Positions 17,703 through 26,193 of a stretch of 64,000 bases of DNA are shown one piece after another. A program made the position numbers and the translations under genes. Position 1 is the stretch's first letter. The number at the start of each line of letters is the position of its first letter. Source of the stretch: Planctomycetales bacterium (GTDB lineage: Bacteria > Planctomycetota > Planctomycetia > Planctomycetales > Planctomycetaceae); assembly GCA_026400835.1 (NCBI GenBank), contig JAPLOA010000092.1, positions 1-64,000 on the forward strand, given 5' to 3'. The notes below the pieces were generated by a model that was not told the DNA's origin, made no database searches, and saw only the letters and a list, made by a program, of their open reading frames with translations.

Positions 17703-19124
17703 ATGTCCGAAACTCAACTCTCTCCTCGTGAAGTTCTTGCTCTATGTCGTCAGTGCGAGATCCGAGCTATCGACCTTCGCTTCACAGACTTCTGCGGGTC
17801 TCAGCGACACTTCACGATTCCTGCCGACCAACTGACTGAAGAAAGTTTTGAGCAGGGCTTTTCCTTTGATGGATCGTCCATGCGCGGCTGGCAGGCGATT
17901 CATGAAAGCGACATGCTGGTTGTTCCGGAATCTCAGACTTGTTTCGTCGACCCGTTCATGAAGTCGACGCTGGCAATGCTGTGCAATGTGAAGGATCCGG
18001 TCACGCATCAGACCTATCCTCGCGATCCTCGTAACATCGCACGCAAAGCCGAGAACTACATGCTCTCAACCGGCATCGCTGACAAAGCGTTGTTTGGTGC
18101 GGAGGCCGAATTCTTCGTGTTTGACAGTGTTCGCTTTGATCAGCGTGAGTATGAAGGCTATTACCACATCGACAGCATCGAAGGACAGTGGAACCGCGGG
18201 GTTGCTCAGAACGGTCGCGGCAATCAGATTCGCCATCGCGAAGGCTATCTGCCGATGCCACCGTTTGACACGCTGCAGGATCTGCGCACCGACATCATGA
18301 TGATGCTGGAAGACAGCGGAATTCGCACAGACGGACAGCACCATGAGGTCGCCACTGGCGGGCAATGCGAAGTTGATTTACGAAGTGATACGCTGGTTCG
18401 CATGTCCGATAAGCTTGTGCGACTGAAGTATATCGTTCGCAACGTCGCTCATCGTCATGGCAAGACAGCCACGTTTATGCCCAAGCCGATCTGGAACGAT
18501 AACGGCTCCGGACTGCATATGACGCTGTCTCTATGGAAGGACGATCACGCGTTGTTTGCGGGCAGCGGGTACGGTGGCCTCAGCGAAACGGCGATGTTTG
18601 CTATCGGAGGACTTCTGAAGCATGCGCCGGCACTGCTTGCGTTCTGCTGTCCGACGACGAACAGCTATAAGCGATTAACGCCGGGGTTTGAAGCTCCCGT
18701 CAACTTGTCATACAGCTATCGAAATCGTTCAGCAGCAATTCGAATTCCAGCAAACTCCGGGCAGGAATCGCGCCGCCGCTTTGAATTCCGTTGTCCGGAT
18801 TCGGCGTGTAATCCCTATCTCGCGATGTCCGCCATTCTGATGGCGATGATTGACGGGATTCAGAATCGAGTCTCCCCTGGGCGACCTCAGGACAAGGATC
18901 TTTACGATCTGGCTCCGGAAGAACGGGCTGGCCTCGTTTGTACACCGTCTTCTCTGGAAGCCGCGCTGGATGCTCTGGAAAAGAGTCCTGATTTCCTGTT
19001 GCGCGGCGATGTGTTTACGCCTGACGTCATCGAACGCTGGATTCAGCACAAACGGGATAACGAGGTCAAAGCGATTAATCAACGACCGCATCCATATGAG
19101 TTTTCGCTGTATTTTGACTGCTGA
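17703..19124 (+). CDS. glnA: Type I glutamine synthetase
   Basis: It makes glutamine from glutamate, ammonia and ATP. The 473 residues match the bacterial GSI length. Visible landmarks are the N-terminal latch FSFDGSSMRGW, GAEAEFFVFD and EVATGGQCEVD (metal-binding glutamates), NDNGSGLHM (His and ammonia region), and RSAAIRIP with the following arginine-rich loop. KDLYDLAPEE contains Tyr401, equivalent to the adenylylated tyrosine of the GSI-beta class, so control by adenylyl transfer is possible. The usual MHCHQSLW reads LHMTLSLW here, a mild divergence next to the ATP site. ATG at 17703 gives the family N-terminus. The next gene has its own promoter. Confidence 0.95.
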   Translation: MSETQLSPREVLALCRQCEIRAIDLRFTDFCGSQRHFTIPADQLTEESFEQGFSFDGSSMRGWQAIHESDMLVVPESQTCFVDPFMKSTLAMLCNVKDPVTHQTYPRDPRNIARKAENYMLSTGIADKALFGAEAEFFVFDSVRFDQREYEGYYHIDSIEGQWNRGVAQNGRGNQIRHREGYLPMPPFDTLQDLRTDIMMMLEDSGIRTDGQHHEVATGGQCEVDLRSDTLVRMSDKLVRLKYIVRNVAHRHGKTATFMPKPIWNDNGSGLHMTLSLWKDDHALFAGSGYGGLSETAMFAIGGLLKHAPALLAFCCPTTNSYKRLTPGFEAPVNLSYSYRNRSAAIRIPANSGQESRRRFEFRCPDSACNPYLAMSAILMAMIDGIQNRVSPGRPQDKDLYDLAPEERAGLVCTPSSLEAALDALEKSPDFLLRGDVFTPDVIERWIQHKRDNEVKAINQRPHPYEFSLYFDC

Positions 19125-19159
19125 ACACCGCCGGAACACCTAATTCACTGACCAATCTT

Positions 19160-19187
19160 TTGCATTCGCCTGAGGGGTGACTATACT
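19160..19187 (+). promoter_or_regulatory. Sigma-70-type promoter upstream of the Bax-inhibitor gene
   Basis: TTGCAT at 19160-19165 and TATACT at 19182-19187 are 16 bp apart, close to consensus at both boxes. It lies about 100 bp before the ATG at 19287 and just after glnA. Confidence 0.55.
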
Positions 19188-19286
19188 TGTATCGAGTGTT
19201 CGATCTGCGTGAATGTTGCCAGCGTCGGTCGGTGCTCGGTGCAAGGTTAAAAAAGACAGTATCGCCTTCTCAGGAGAAGCCGTCCT

Positions 19287-20006
19287 ATGAGTTCGCCTTA
19301 TCAGAACTATGATTCTTACGAGGCTCCTCGAGACATGTTCGTCGTCGACGCGCAGTTGAGTGAGCGATTGGGCTTTCTTCGTCGCGTCTACGGTCACGTC
19401 TTTGGCGCGATTGTATTGATGATTGGCATCGAGACGTTGCTGTTCACAACAGGCATGAACCTCAAACTCATGGCCTTGATGGGACAGTCGTGGTGGATCA
19501 GCCTTCTGGTCTTTATGGTCGTCTCATGGCTGGCGGAACGTCTGGCCTATAGCGGCGCCTCTGCAATAACTCAGTATGCAGGGCTGGGGTTGTTCGTGGG
19601 TCTGCAATCGCTGATCACTGCTCCAGTTCTTACCATTGCCACGATGACGAATCCGAATCTGATTGGTCAGGCAGCATTCGTTACTCTCCTGATCACCGGA
19701 TCACTGACTCTGTTTGTTGTGCTGTCCAGGTCAGATTTTTCGTTCATGCGGAACGCATTGTTTCTGGCGGGCCTTGGTCTGTTTGCGATCAGCATTGCAT
19801 CCGCGATCTTCGGCTTTAGCCTCGGTCTGGGATTTTCGGTCGGGGTTGTCGTGCTGATGTGCGGCTACATTCTGTATGAGACATCTCTGATCATGCACCA
19901 TCTTCCGACAACAGCCCACGTTGCGGGAGCACTGATGATTTTTGGATCGATCGCCGTTCTTTTCCGCCAGATCCTTTTCATTCTGTTGAAGCTGAACGAC
20001 GACTAA
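19287..20006 (+). CDS. Bax inhibitor-1 / YccA family membrane protein
   Basis: A 239-residue protein with seven hydrophobic segments and the family's N-terminal layout: a soluble stretch of about 25 residues ending LRRVYGHVFGAIV. The charged segments between helices (LSRSDFSFMR, YETSLIMHHLP) and the short hydrophilic C-terminus (LKLNDD) fit the BI-1 group, whose bacterial members act as pH-sensitive calcium-leak channels or bind the FtsH protease. Which applies here is not known. AGGAG precedes the ATG by 10 bp. A promoter lies upstream and a strong terminator downstream, so it is probably transcribed alone. Confidence 0.88.
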   Translation: MSSPYQNYDSYEAPRDMFVVDAQLSERLGFLRRVYGHVFGAIVLMIGIETLLFTTGMNLKLMALMGQSWWISLLVFMVVSWLAERLAYSGASAITQYAGLGLFVGLQSLITAPVLTIATMTNPNLIGQAAFVTLLITGSLTLFVVLSRSDFSFMRNALFLAGLGLFAISIASAIFGFSLGLGFSVGVVVLMCGYILYETSLIMHHLPTTAHVAGALMIFGSIAVLFRQILFILLKLNDD

Positions 20007-20090
20007 TGGGTGATGCTTCGGAAATGCTCGGCCTTTTGCAGGGTCCTGAACAAGGACCAGTGTTCTGATTCATTGGCTGACGTAGCTTTC

Positions 20091-20130
20091 AGAGCCCTCA
20101 CCGATCAACCTGGTGTGGGCTCTTTTCGTT
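20091..20130 (+). terminator. Intrinsic terminator after the Bax-inhibitor gene
   Basis: AGAGCCC at 20091-20097 pairs with GGGCTCT at 20117-20123. After one T-T mismatch the stem continues with CACC/GGTG around a 9-base loop. TTTTCGTTTC follows. A smaller hairpin, GGTCCT/AGGACC, lies at about 20042-20058. Confidence 0.9.
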
Positions 20131-20156
20131 TCTGAAGGATTGTGGCGGAATCCATC

Positions 20157-21848
20157 ATGCCAGTCTCTGAAAACGATCAGCAGGCCATGCTCGATTACTC
20201 TCTGCAGTTAAGCAGTACAATGCCTGACAGCAGTCGAGGGGCATTGGGACTTCTTGCCAGTGAAGCCATTCGCGTCATCGGCGAATTATCGCACGTTTCC
20301 CATGCACACCTGCTGATCATCAAATCTCGCAATCGATCAAAACCTGTGGCAACATCGTGCGCAGAATGGTCTGCTTCCGGGAGCCTGCCCGTTGGAGCGG
20401 CACTACAGGAAGTCCCGATTCCATTTTTCGGCGAAATTGCCTTGAAGTACCTGCAGCAGGGCAACTCTTTCTTTACAGCGTTTGATGAGCGAAACAATGC
20501 CTGCAGCAAACTGGTCTCCGGCCTGCTCCGCGAGCTGAATCTGACCAGTTACGAGATGATCCCCGTGATTTCAACGGGACAACTGACCGCAATTATCGGG
20601 CTGGCTCATAACGGCAATAGTGAATTCCTCTGCGATCAGACGCGACGACTGATTCAGTTGACCGGCGGCGTCCTGATGCAATCGGTACTCTTTGCACGCC
20701 GCGAACGAAAACGACGTCGCAGCCACATTCAGTGGAAACGCGTTGCCAATGGAGCTTGTGATTTCGCTCTGCGAGTTAACATGCAGGGAGAAATTATTCG
20801 GGCGCTCCCCTTCCGGCAAACCAATCCTCCGAATGTGAAGGGGCTGCTGCTTTCGGAGTTTGTTTCTCCGGGGTCTGCCGATGCTATTCGTGACATGATT
20901 CGTGATGCCTCAGAAATGACTGAGCCGCGATCGCTGCAGATCTTCGGCATCAACTCCCTCGGACGTCCATGTTCGTATGCTGTGCGAATCGAACCGCCCG
21001 CGCACAAATCGCGATCTTGCCTCGTAACCTTGTACCTGACAAACAACGATCTCGAACGTGCACACGAAGCGGAACTCTGTGATCTTCGCTCCCAGCTGAG
21101 CCGAGCGGCAAGACTAAGCATCCTGGGTAACATTGCCACGGAGTTTGCTCACCAACTGGCCCAGCCGCTTCAAGCCATCTCCAATCACGTATTCACGATT
21201 TTATCGCGAGTCAAAAAGAACGAATCTCCGGAATCGTTTCTGAAGTGCGTTGAGGCAGTAGAAACCAGTGCTAACCATGCCGGTGATATTATCAGGAGCC
21301 TTCGAGATTTCCTGACGAATCGCTGCGTTCCAATCGCCCCGGTTCGCCTCACCAAAATGATCACACACGCGGTCGCGATGGTCGAAGTTCAGATGGATCG
21401 ATTTGGAACAATTATCAATGTACGTGATCCGGAAGAATTGCTGCACCCAAGGCATGGTCAGGACGTTTACGTCGATGAGGTCCAGACGACTCATGTCCTG
21501 ATCAATCTCCTGGTAAACGCGATGGAAGCGTGCTCCGATGCGGAAATCCTGAACCCGGAGATTACCATCACAGCCAAACTGGATGCTTCCCGGAAGAATG
21601 CGATTGTGGAAGTATCTGACAACGGTCCGGGCATTCTGCTGAAGAATCCCGATGGCGTGTTTGATCGCTTCTTTACCACAAAATCAGAAGGCTTTGGTAT
21701 AGGCCTGGCCATCTGTCGCGACGTGATTGAACGTCAACATGGCAGCATTCATGCTGACAACAATCCCGACAAGGGATGCCGTTTCTGGTTTACCCTGCCT
21801 CTGGGACCGACCGAAACTGAACTCGATGAGTCATCGACAAGCCATTGA
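20157..21848 (+). CDS. Soluble sensor histidine kinase
   Basis: A 563-residue protein without membrane segments. Residues about 1-180 look like a GAF sensor domain and about 185-300 like a PAS domain. A HisKA dimerisation helix follows with the phospho-accepting His332 in EFAHQLAQPLQAI, a form typical of FixL/NtrB-type kinases. The ATPase domain shows the N box HVLINLLVNAMEA, G1 DNGPGI, the F box FDRFFTTK and G2 GFGIGLAICRDV. It should sense a cytoplasmic signal and phosphorylate a response regulator, but none is encoded nearby. ATG at 20157 is preferred over GTG at 20142, whose ribosome binding site is too close. Its 3' end overlaps the convergent gene by 18 bp. Confidence 0.9.
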   Translation: MPVSENDQQAMLDYSLQLSSTMPDSSRGALGLLASEAIRVIGELSHVSHAHLLIIKSRNRSKPVATSCAEWSASGSLPVGAALQEVPIPFFGEIALKYLQQGNSFFTAFDERNNACSKLVSGLLRELNLTSYEMIPVISTGQLTAIIGLAHNGNSEFLCDQTRRLIQLTGGVLMQSVLFARRERKRRRSHIQWKRVANGACDFALRVNMQGEIIRALPFRQTNPPNVKGLLLSEFVSPGSADAIRDMIRDASEMTEPRSLQIFGINSLGRPCSYAVRIEPPAHKSRSCLVTLYLTNNDLERAHEAELCDLRSQLSRAARLSILGNIATEFAHQLAQPLQAISNHVFTILSRVKKNESPESFLKCVEAVETSANHAGDIIRSLRDFLTNRCVPIAPVRLTKMITHAVAMVEVQMDRFGTIINVRDPEELLHPRHGQDVYVDEVQTTHVLINLLVNAMEACSDAEILNPEITITAKLDASRKNAIVEVSDNGPGILLKNPDGVFDRFFTTKSEGFGIGLAICRDVIERQHGSIHADNNPDKGCRFWFTLPLGPTETELDESSTSH

Positions 21849-22403
21849 CGGCGTTATTGCTCGGCGACTCAGATGCTGTCTGATTTCTCGAACAAAGTCA
21901 TCGAATGCCTCGTTCGAATTGAATGCTCTGCGTGGCAAGATAATGGCCGAAATTGACGTAACGTAGATGAAGCAATACTCTGACGTCACGCGGATTTGAT
22001 CGGTCGCTTCCCAGCCATACGTTGAGAGACTTGAAGGACGTTGAACACTGATCGAATCGTCGTTCAATGTGAGTAAGCAGTTTCCGAGCAATGAGCCGGT
22101 TGATCCTTCATTCAACATTCTTCGTATCAAGCGTGCCTGTCTGCGCTTCCACGCAAATGGGGCGTAAAAGAACAGGACCGGCGGTACCGCAAAAAACCAT
22201 CTCAACTGGGTCAGACTATCCAGATAGCCGCGGTCATTTCTCTGCACCAGCAACGGCGTCAGCAGTAACGCAGAAATCATGAACAGCGGGATCACAATTC
22301 GTGACACAAGAAGTCTGCGGCGCAGTTCCGGGGAATGTTTGTGGTGGAAGTGATTGAACTCCACAAAATCATCCGCAGTGAGTTCATACTGAATCGCAGT
22401 CAT
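21831..22403 (-). CDS. YcxB-like membrane protein
   Basis: 190 residues with an N-terminal soluble segment, two hydrophobic helices (about 33-52 and 68-85), and a C-terminal beta-rich part reading WEATDQIRVTSEYCFIYVTSISAIILPRRAF. That pattern matches the YcxB-like C-terminal domain, which has no established function. Its ATG overlaps the stop of the upstream coiled-coil gene as ATGA, so the two are probably translated together. Its end overlaps the convergent histidine kinase gene by 18 bp. Confidence 0.75.
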   Translation of the reverse strand: MTAIQYELTADDFVEFNHFHHKHSPELRRRLLVSRIVIPLFMISALLLTPLLVQRNDRGYLDSLTQLRWFFAVPPVLFFYAPFAWKRRQARLIRRMLNEGSTGSLLGNCLLTLNDDSISVQRPSSLSTYGWEATDQIRVTSEYCFIYVTSISAIILPRRAFNSNEAFDDFVREIRQHLSRRAITPSMACR

Positions 22404-23911
22404 GGAGTTTTCGTCTCAGCGGGAACCTGCCCATCACGCAGTTCTTCCTGCACAGCATCAGCCTCACGGCCCTGAGGTCGGATCATTTCGAAGTATCTTC
22501 GAATGGTCTGACGATGCCCCAATGGGATAGACTCAGATTCTAACGCGGATTCACTGAGTGCTTCATACTGCCCGGCTTTTTCACGATACTGACGAACCGA
22601 CTCCTGCTCTTCCATCTCGCCAGTGATCGTCTCTTTGTCGACATCTCCCTGACCTGAATCCTGCCCGGTCAGCTTCAGCTCATTGCCCGTCTTCTGCAAG
22701 GCCGTCTTGTTTCCGGCCATACCTGTAGAACCTTTTCCCGCCTTGTTACCGCCCTTCCGGCTTCCCTGAGCCAGGTTGCGACTTTCACTTTCACACTGAG
22801 CTTTGCATTCACCAAGGAATTGACTTTGCTTCTTCAGCAGGTCTGATAACTCCTGTTTCTTTCCCTGCTGCTCACATTCTTCCGCCAGAGCTTTGGCACC
22901 TTCTTCAAACTGCTCTTTGTCACCGTTGGAAAGTCCCTTGGTCATCTTGTCGAGACTCTTCTGGATATCTTTTGTCTGATTATGCTCGCCCGCTTTCTGT
23001 TGAGCCTGTTCCAGTTTCTCTTTGACAGCTTTCTCTGTCTTGCGGTCCAGTTGCGGCTTTGTCATCTGAGATAGCTCTTCCGCTGCCTTCTGCATGTCGC
23101 CCTTCGACAAAGCAGCACCAGCTGCGGCAGCAGGCTCGGCCAGTGCCAGGGCTTCGCCAATCTCCCTGAGCTGTGATTCGACAGCCGAATCGCTTAACTG
23201 CTGCTGCATTTCCTGAAGAGACGCTTCCATCTCCGATAGTTTTGCCAATGCCTCTTTCGGAGTTGTGCCTGGAGCAGCCAGAACTTTGAGTTGCTGGTTC
23301 ATCTCCTCCAGCATCTTGACGAGTTCCGCGTCTTTATGCTGCTCCTGAAACTCCTTCAGTTCTTCCAGACTCTCCGAAGCCTGAACAGCCTGCTCCGCGA
23401 CGACTTCATTCGCCGTTACAGAAGCTTGCAGAATCTCGCGAGGAGCAGCCAGGAATCCGAGCAAAAACACAAAGACGGCTCCCACGACTGCAACGTTCCA
23501 CGACGGAGGAGCTTTGACAGGCAGAATCTTCTGCAGGTCCACAGATGCCAGATGCGCAGCAGCATCTTCAATCTGAAGTCTGCGAACAGTATCTTCACCA
23601 GGAGCATCGAGGAACTGTAGTGCGGTTTGAATTCGATCCTTCAGGTGACAGGTGCTGTCGATGAACCTTGCCGCCGTAACCAATGAACATGATCGCAGGA
23701 ACGCAAATCCGATGGCGCCAAACACCGGCAAGGCGATGGCCACAAGAATCCAGATCCATGAAAACGCGCCGTGGCTCATGATTCGCAGGATCGCCAATAC
23801 GCAGCCAGCACCGGCTCCGCACAAAAGTCCAGTGGCAGCACATTGCCAAAGCCACTGTTGCTGCTGATGCTGCCTGACAGCCTGCAATTGTTGTTCAAAC
23901 TTATGCTTCAC
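22400..23911 (-). CDS. Membrane-anchored coiled-coil protein
   Basis: I do not recognise a named family with certainty. The 503 residues start with two membrane helices (about 22-43 and 51-72). A soluble segment follows, then a third helix (about 137-156), then about 340 residues rich in Glu, Gln, Lys and Ala with long predicted coiled coils. The C-terminus ends in a conserved-looking block, SIPLGHRQTIRRYFEMIRP. The general plan resembles DUF4175-like proteins found beside BatA/MoxR clusters, but that is a guess from layout. GTG at 23911 is chosen because AAGGG precedes it by 7 bp; the longer frame to 24127 adds residues with no family character. Coupled by ATGA to the YcxB-like gene. Confidence 0.65.
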   Translation of the reverse strand: MKHKFEQQLQAVRQHQQQQWLWQCAATGLLCGAGAGCVLAILRIMSHGAFSWIWILVAIALPVFGAIGFAFLRSCSLVTAARFIDSTCHLKDRIQTALQFLDAPGEDTVRRLQIEDAAAHLASVDLQKILPVKAPPSWNVAVVGAVFVFLLGFLAAPREILQASVTANEVVAEQAVQASESLEELKEFQEQHKDAELVKMLEEMNQQLKVLAAPGTTPKEALAKLSEMEASLQEMQQQLSDSAVESQLREIGEALALAEPAAAAGAALSKGDMQKAAEELSQMTKPQLDRKTEKAVKEKLEQAQQKAGEHNQTKDIQKSLDKMTKGLSNGDKEQFEEGAKALAEECEQQGKKQELSDLLKKQSQFLGECKAQCESESRNLAQGSRKGGNKAGKGSTGMAGNKTALQKTGNELKLTGQDSGQGDVDKETITGEMEEQESVRQYREKAGQYEALSESALESESIPLGHRQTIRRYFEMIRPQGREADAVQEELRDGQVPAETKTP

Positions 23912-24345
23912 AAAATTACCCTTGAAGCCCTGAAAGATTCCCTGAGGGCGCTGTCGAAGAATCGATTTCCAGACCCCGAGTCGGTGGCAGGGGATGTACT
24001 CTACGAGAATCATGACTCTACGACTGAGAACGGTCCAGCGACAGACAGAAATTGAACGTCTTTCCACGTTCATCGCATGCAAATTCCATTCAAACTCGCC
24101 CCGCGAGCAGCGTGTTGATTGAATCATGCATTCGTGTTGCGATTAGCGGCCAGCCAAAGGCGAAGTTGGACAACGCCGCCGGCGGCTTCGCCGCTGAATC
24201 ATAAAATCAACAGCCCGTTTCGAGATGTTGAGACCACTTTCGCGAACAGACGCAGGGGAAAACCGTTTCGCCCCGAGAGTAGATTTGCTTACAATCGGCA
24301 ACCCTCCTCGATATTACCCCCGCCGCCATTCACCGGATCCTGCAC
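23912..24345. other. Divergent intergenic region
   Basis: About 430 bp between the coiled-coil gene and the DUF1549 gene. One GC-rich inverted repeat is visible (GGCGAAG around 24159 and CTTCGCC around 24186, with GCCGCCGGCGGC between), possibly another repeat remnant. No gene is seen. Confidence 0.35.
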
Positions 24346-26025
24346 ATGCCCGTTACCGATGGCTCTGCTCGCAGCTTCAGAACAAACACCGTCCTGATGG
24401 TCGTGTTCCTGTCATGTGCTGTTGTTTTTGTGGGTGAAACAGCGAACGCTGCGGAAGACCTGCTGCCGCAGGAAACGGAGATTGTTACCGCCATCAATCA
24501 TTACGTATCAGCCCACCTGGCGAAAAACGGTGTGAACCCCGTTGCTCCTGCTGACGACGCGACGTTACTCAGGAGGACAATGCTGGATCTGGCCGGACGA
24601 ATTCCTCACGCATTAGAGCGAGATTGGTTTCTTTCTTTGCCTGAAGCCGATCGAAGACGCATGCTGGTTGATCGTCTGATGCAATCTCCGGATTTTGATT
24701 TTCATCATCGCAACTGGCTCGACGAATCACTGTTACCCAATCAACCCTACAACGATGAGTTTCGCAACTATCTTCTGACTGCAGTTCAGGGACGCCATTC
24801 GTGGGATACGATCTTTCGGGAGTTGATGAAAGCCGGCGTCGCTGAGGGCCCGGAGAAAGGAGCCGCACAGTTCCTGAAGAGCCGAGTTCGCGAACTGGAT
24901 GATCTGACCAATGATACTGCGATCCTGTTCTTCGGCGTCAACATCAGTTGTGCGAAGTGCCACGATCATCCGCTTGTCACCGACTGGAAACAGGATCACT
25001 TTTATGGCATGCAGGCTTTCTTTCAGAGAACCTATCAGACTCGCAAAGTGAGTGCTCTGGCAGAACGTCCGTTCGGGGAAGTCAAATTCACAACGACGAG
25101 CGGCGAAGAGAAGAAAGCCGCGTTTATGTTTCTGACGGGCGATCAGGTTACTGATCGAACGCCGGAGTTTCCGGCGGAGGAACGTAAGTCACTGGAAGAA
25201 CGCATTCGAAAGCTCGAACAGGAAGATGTGGAAGCAGAGATTGTGGTTCCCGAATTTCGGCCTCGTGATGAACTGGTCGAAGTTGCACTGCGTGACAGCA
25301 AAGACCGTTTCTTTGCGCGGAACATCGTGAACCGTGTATGGGCTCGGCTGCTGGGGACGGGACTTGTCGATCCGCTCGATCAGATGCACAGCGGCAATCC
25401 GTCGAGCCACCCGGAATTGCTGGCGTGGCTTGCGAATGATCTTGTCAGTCACGGCTATGACCTGCGGCGACTGATTCAGGGGATTGTACTCAGTGAGGCT
25501 TATGCGCGATCCAGCGAGTGGGCTCAGCCATCGGAGCAACCTGCCGCCAACCTTTTTGCCGTAGCCAAGACTCGCCCGCTAACACCTCGACAACTGGCTG
25601 CGTCTTTACATGTGTCTGTCAGAAATCCGGAGCAATGGCCCGCGATCGATGCCACGGACGAATGGATCAAACGCCGCACGGACCTCGAGAATCAGGCGAA
25701 CGGCTGGGTTCGAGAATTCGAACAGCCCGGCGACAACTTTCAGGTGGCTGTCGATGAAGCTCTGTTCTTCAGCAACAGTCAGCGAATTCAGAATGAAATG
25801 CTGAGAGATTCAGACGATCGGCTGTTGGGAGCACTCAGGAAAGGCGAGAACCAGAATCAGGCGATCGAAGTATTATGGCTCACAGTTCTCGGGCGTGTTC
25901 CGCAGGTGGATGAGATCACCTCGGCCAACAATTGGCTTGATCGAATCCCGGACAAGAAAAACGAATCGCGAACTCAGTTGCTCTGGGCGCTGCTCGCCGG
26001 ACCCGAGTTCCGCTTCAATCACTGA
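24346..26025 (+). CDS. DUF1549/DUF1553 protein, short form
   Basis: 559 residues with an N-terminal hydrophobic export signal (about 14-34, ending NAA). The DUF1549 part (about 45-240) includes CAKCHDHP (Cys202, Cys205, His206), a CxxCH motif that could bind haem. DUF1553 follows (about 300-550), with NRVWARLLGTGLVDPLDQMHSGNPSSHPELL. Unlike the proteins at 14907 and 56663, it lacks the CX4CH segment and the Ig-like domain. The function is unknown. It has no neighbouring DUF1501 gene and ends facing the terminator and palindrome that follow gltD. Confidence 0.88.
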   Translation: MPVTDGSARSFRTNTVLMVVFLSCAVVFVGETANAAEDLLPQETEIVTAINHYVSAHLAKNGVNPVAPADDATLLRRTMLDLAGRIPHALERDWFLSLPEADRRRMLVDRLMQSPDFDFHHRNWLDESLLPNQPYNDEFRNYLLTAVQGRHSWDTIFRELMKAGVAEGPEKGAAQFLKSRVRELDDLTNDTAILFFGVNISCAKCHDHPLVTDWKQDHFYGMQAFFQRTYQTRKVSALAERPFGEVKFTTTSGEEKKAAFMFLTGDQVTDRTPEFPAEERKSLEERIRKLEQEDVEAEIVVPEFRPRDELVEVALRDSKDRFFARNIVNRVWARLLGTGLVDPLDQMHSGNPSSHPELLAWLANDLVSHGYDLRRLIQGIVLSEAYARSSEWAQPSEQPAANLFAVAKTRPLTPRQLAASLHVSVRNPEQWPAIDATDEWIKRRTDLENQANGWVREFEQPGDNFQVAVDEALFFSNSQRIQNEMLRDSDDRLLGALRKGENQNQAIEVLWLTVLGRVPQVDEITSANNWLDRIPDKKNESRTQLLWALLAGPEFRFNH

Positions 26026-26052
26026 TAGCCGTCTTGCTCCTGCATCAAAAAG

Positions 26053-26082
26053 AAAGCCCGGCGATGAAATCAACCGGGCTTC
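26053..26082 (-). terminator. Intrinsic terminator downstream of gltD
   Basis: AAGCCCGG and CCGGGCTT form an 8-bp stem around a 12-base loop. On the minus strand the T-rich tail TTTCTTTTTG follows, so it best serves gltD; the plus-strand tail is weaker. Confidence 0.75.
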
Positions 26083-26100
26083 ACTTTGAATCCTGTCGGA

Positions 26101-26180
26101 CTCAGAAAAGGGGTCAGGAACCAATAGTGCGCAGCACCCTTCGGGCCATTTGGCTATTGGTTCCTGACCCCTTTTCTGAG
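26101..26180. repeat. 80-bp palindrome with 27-bp perfect arms
   Basis: The segment 26101-26127 is exactly complementary to 26154-26180, with a 26-base loop. Each arm holds GGGGTCAGGAACC. This resembles the small palindromic (REP/MITE-like) elements mobilised in trans by IS200/Y1-type REP transposases. It lies between the end of gltD and its terminator. Confidence 0.85.
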
Positions 26181-26193
26181 CCATAACACAGCC

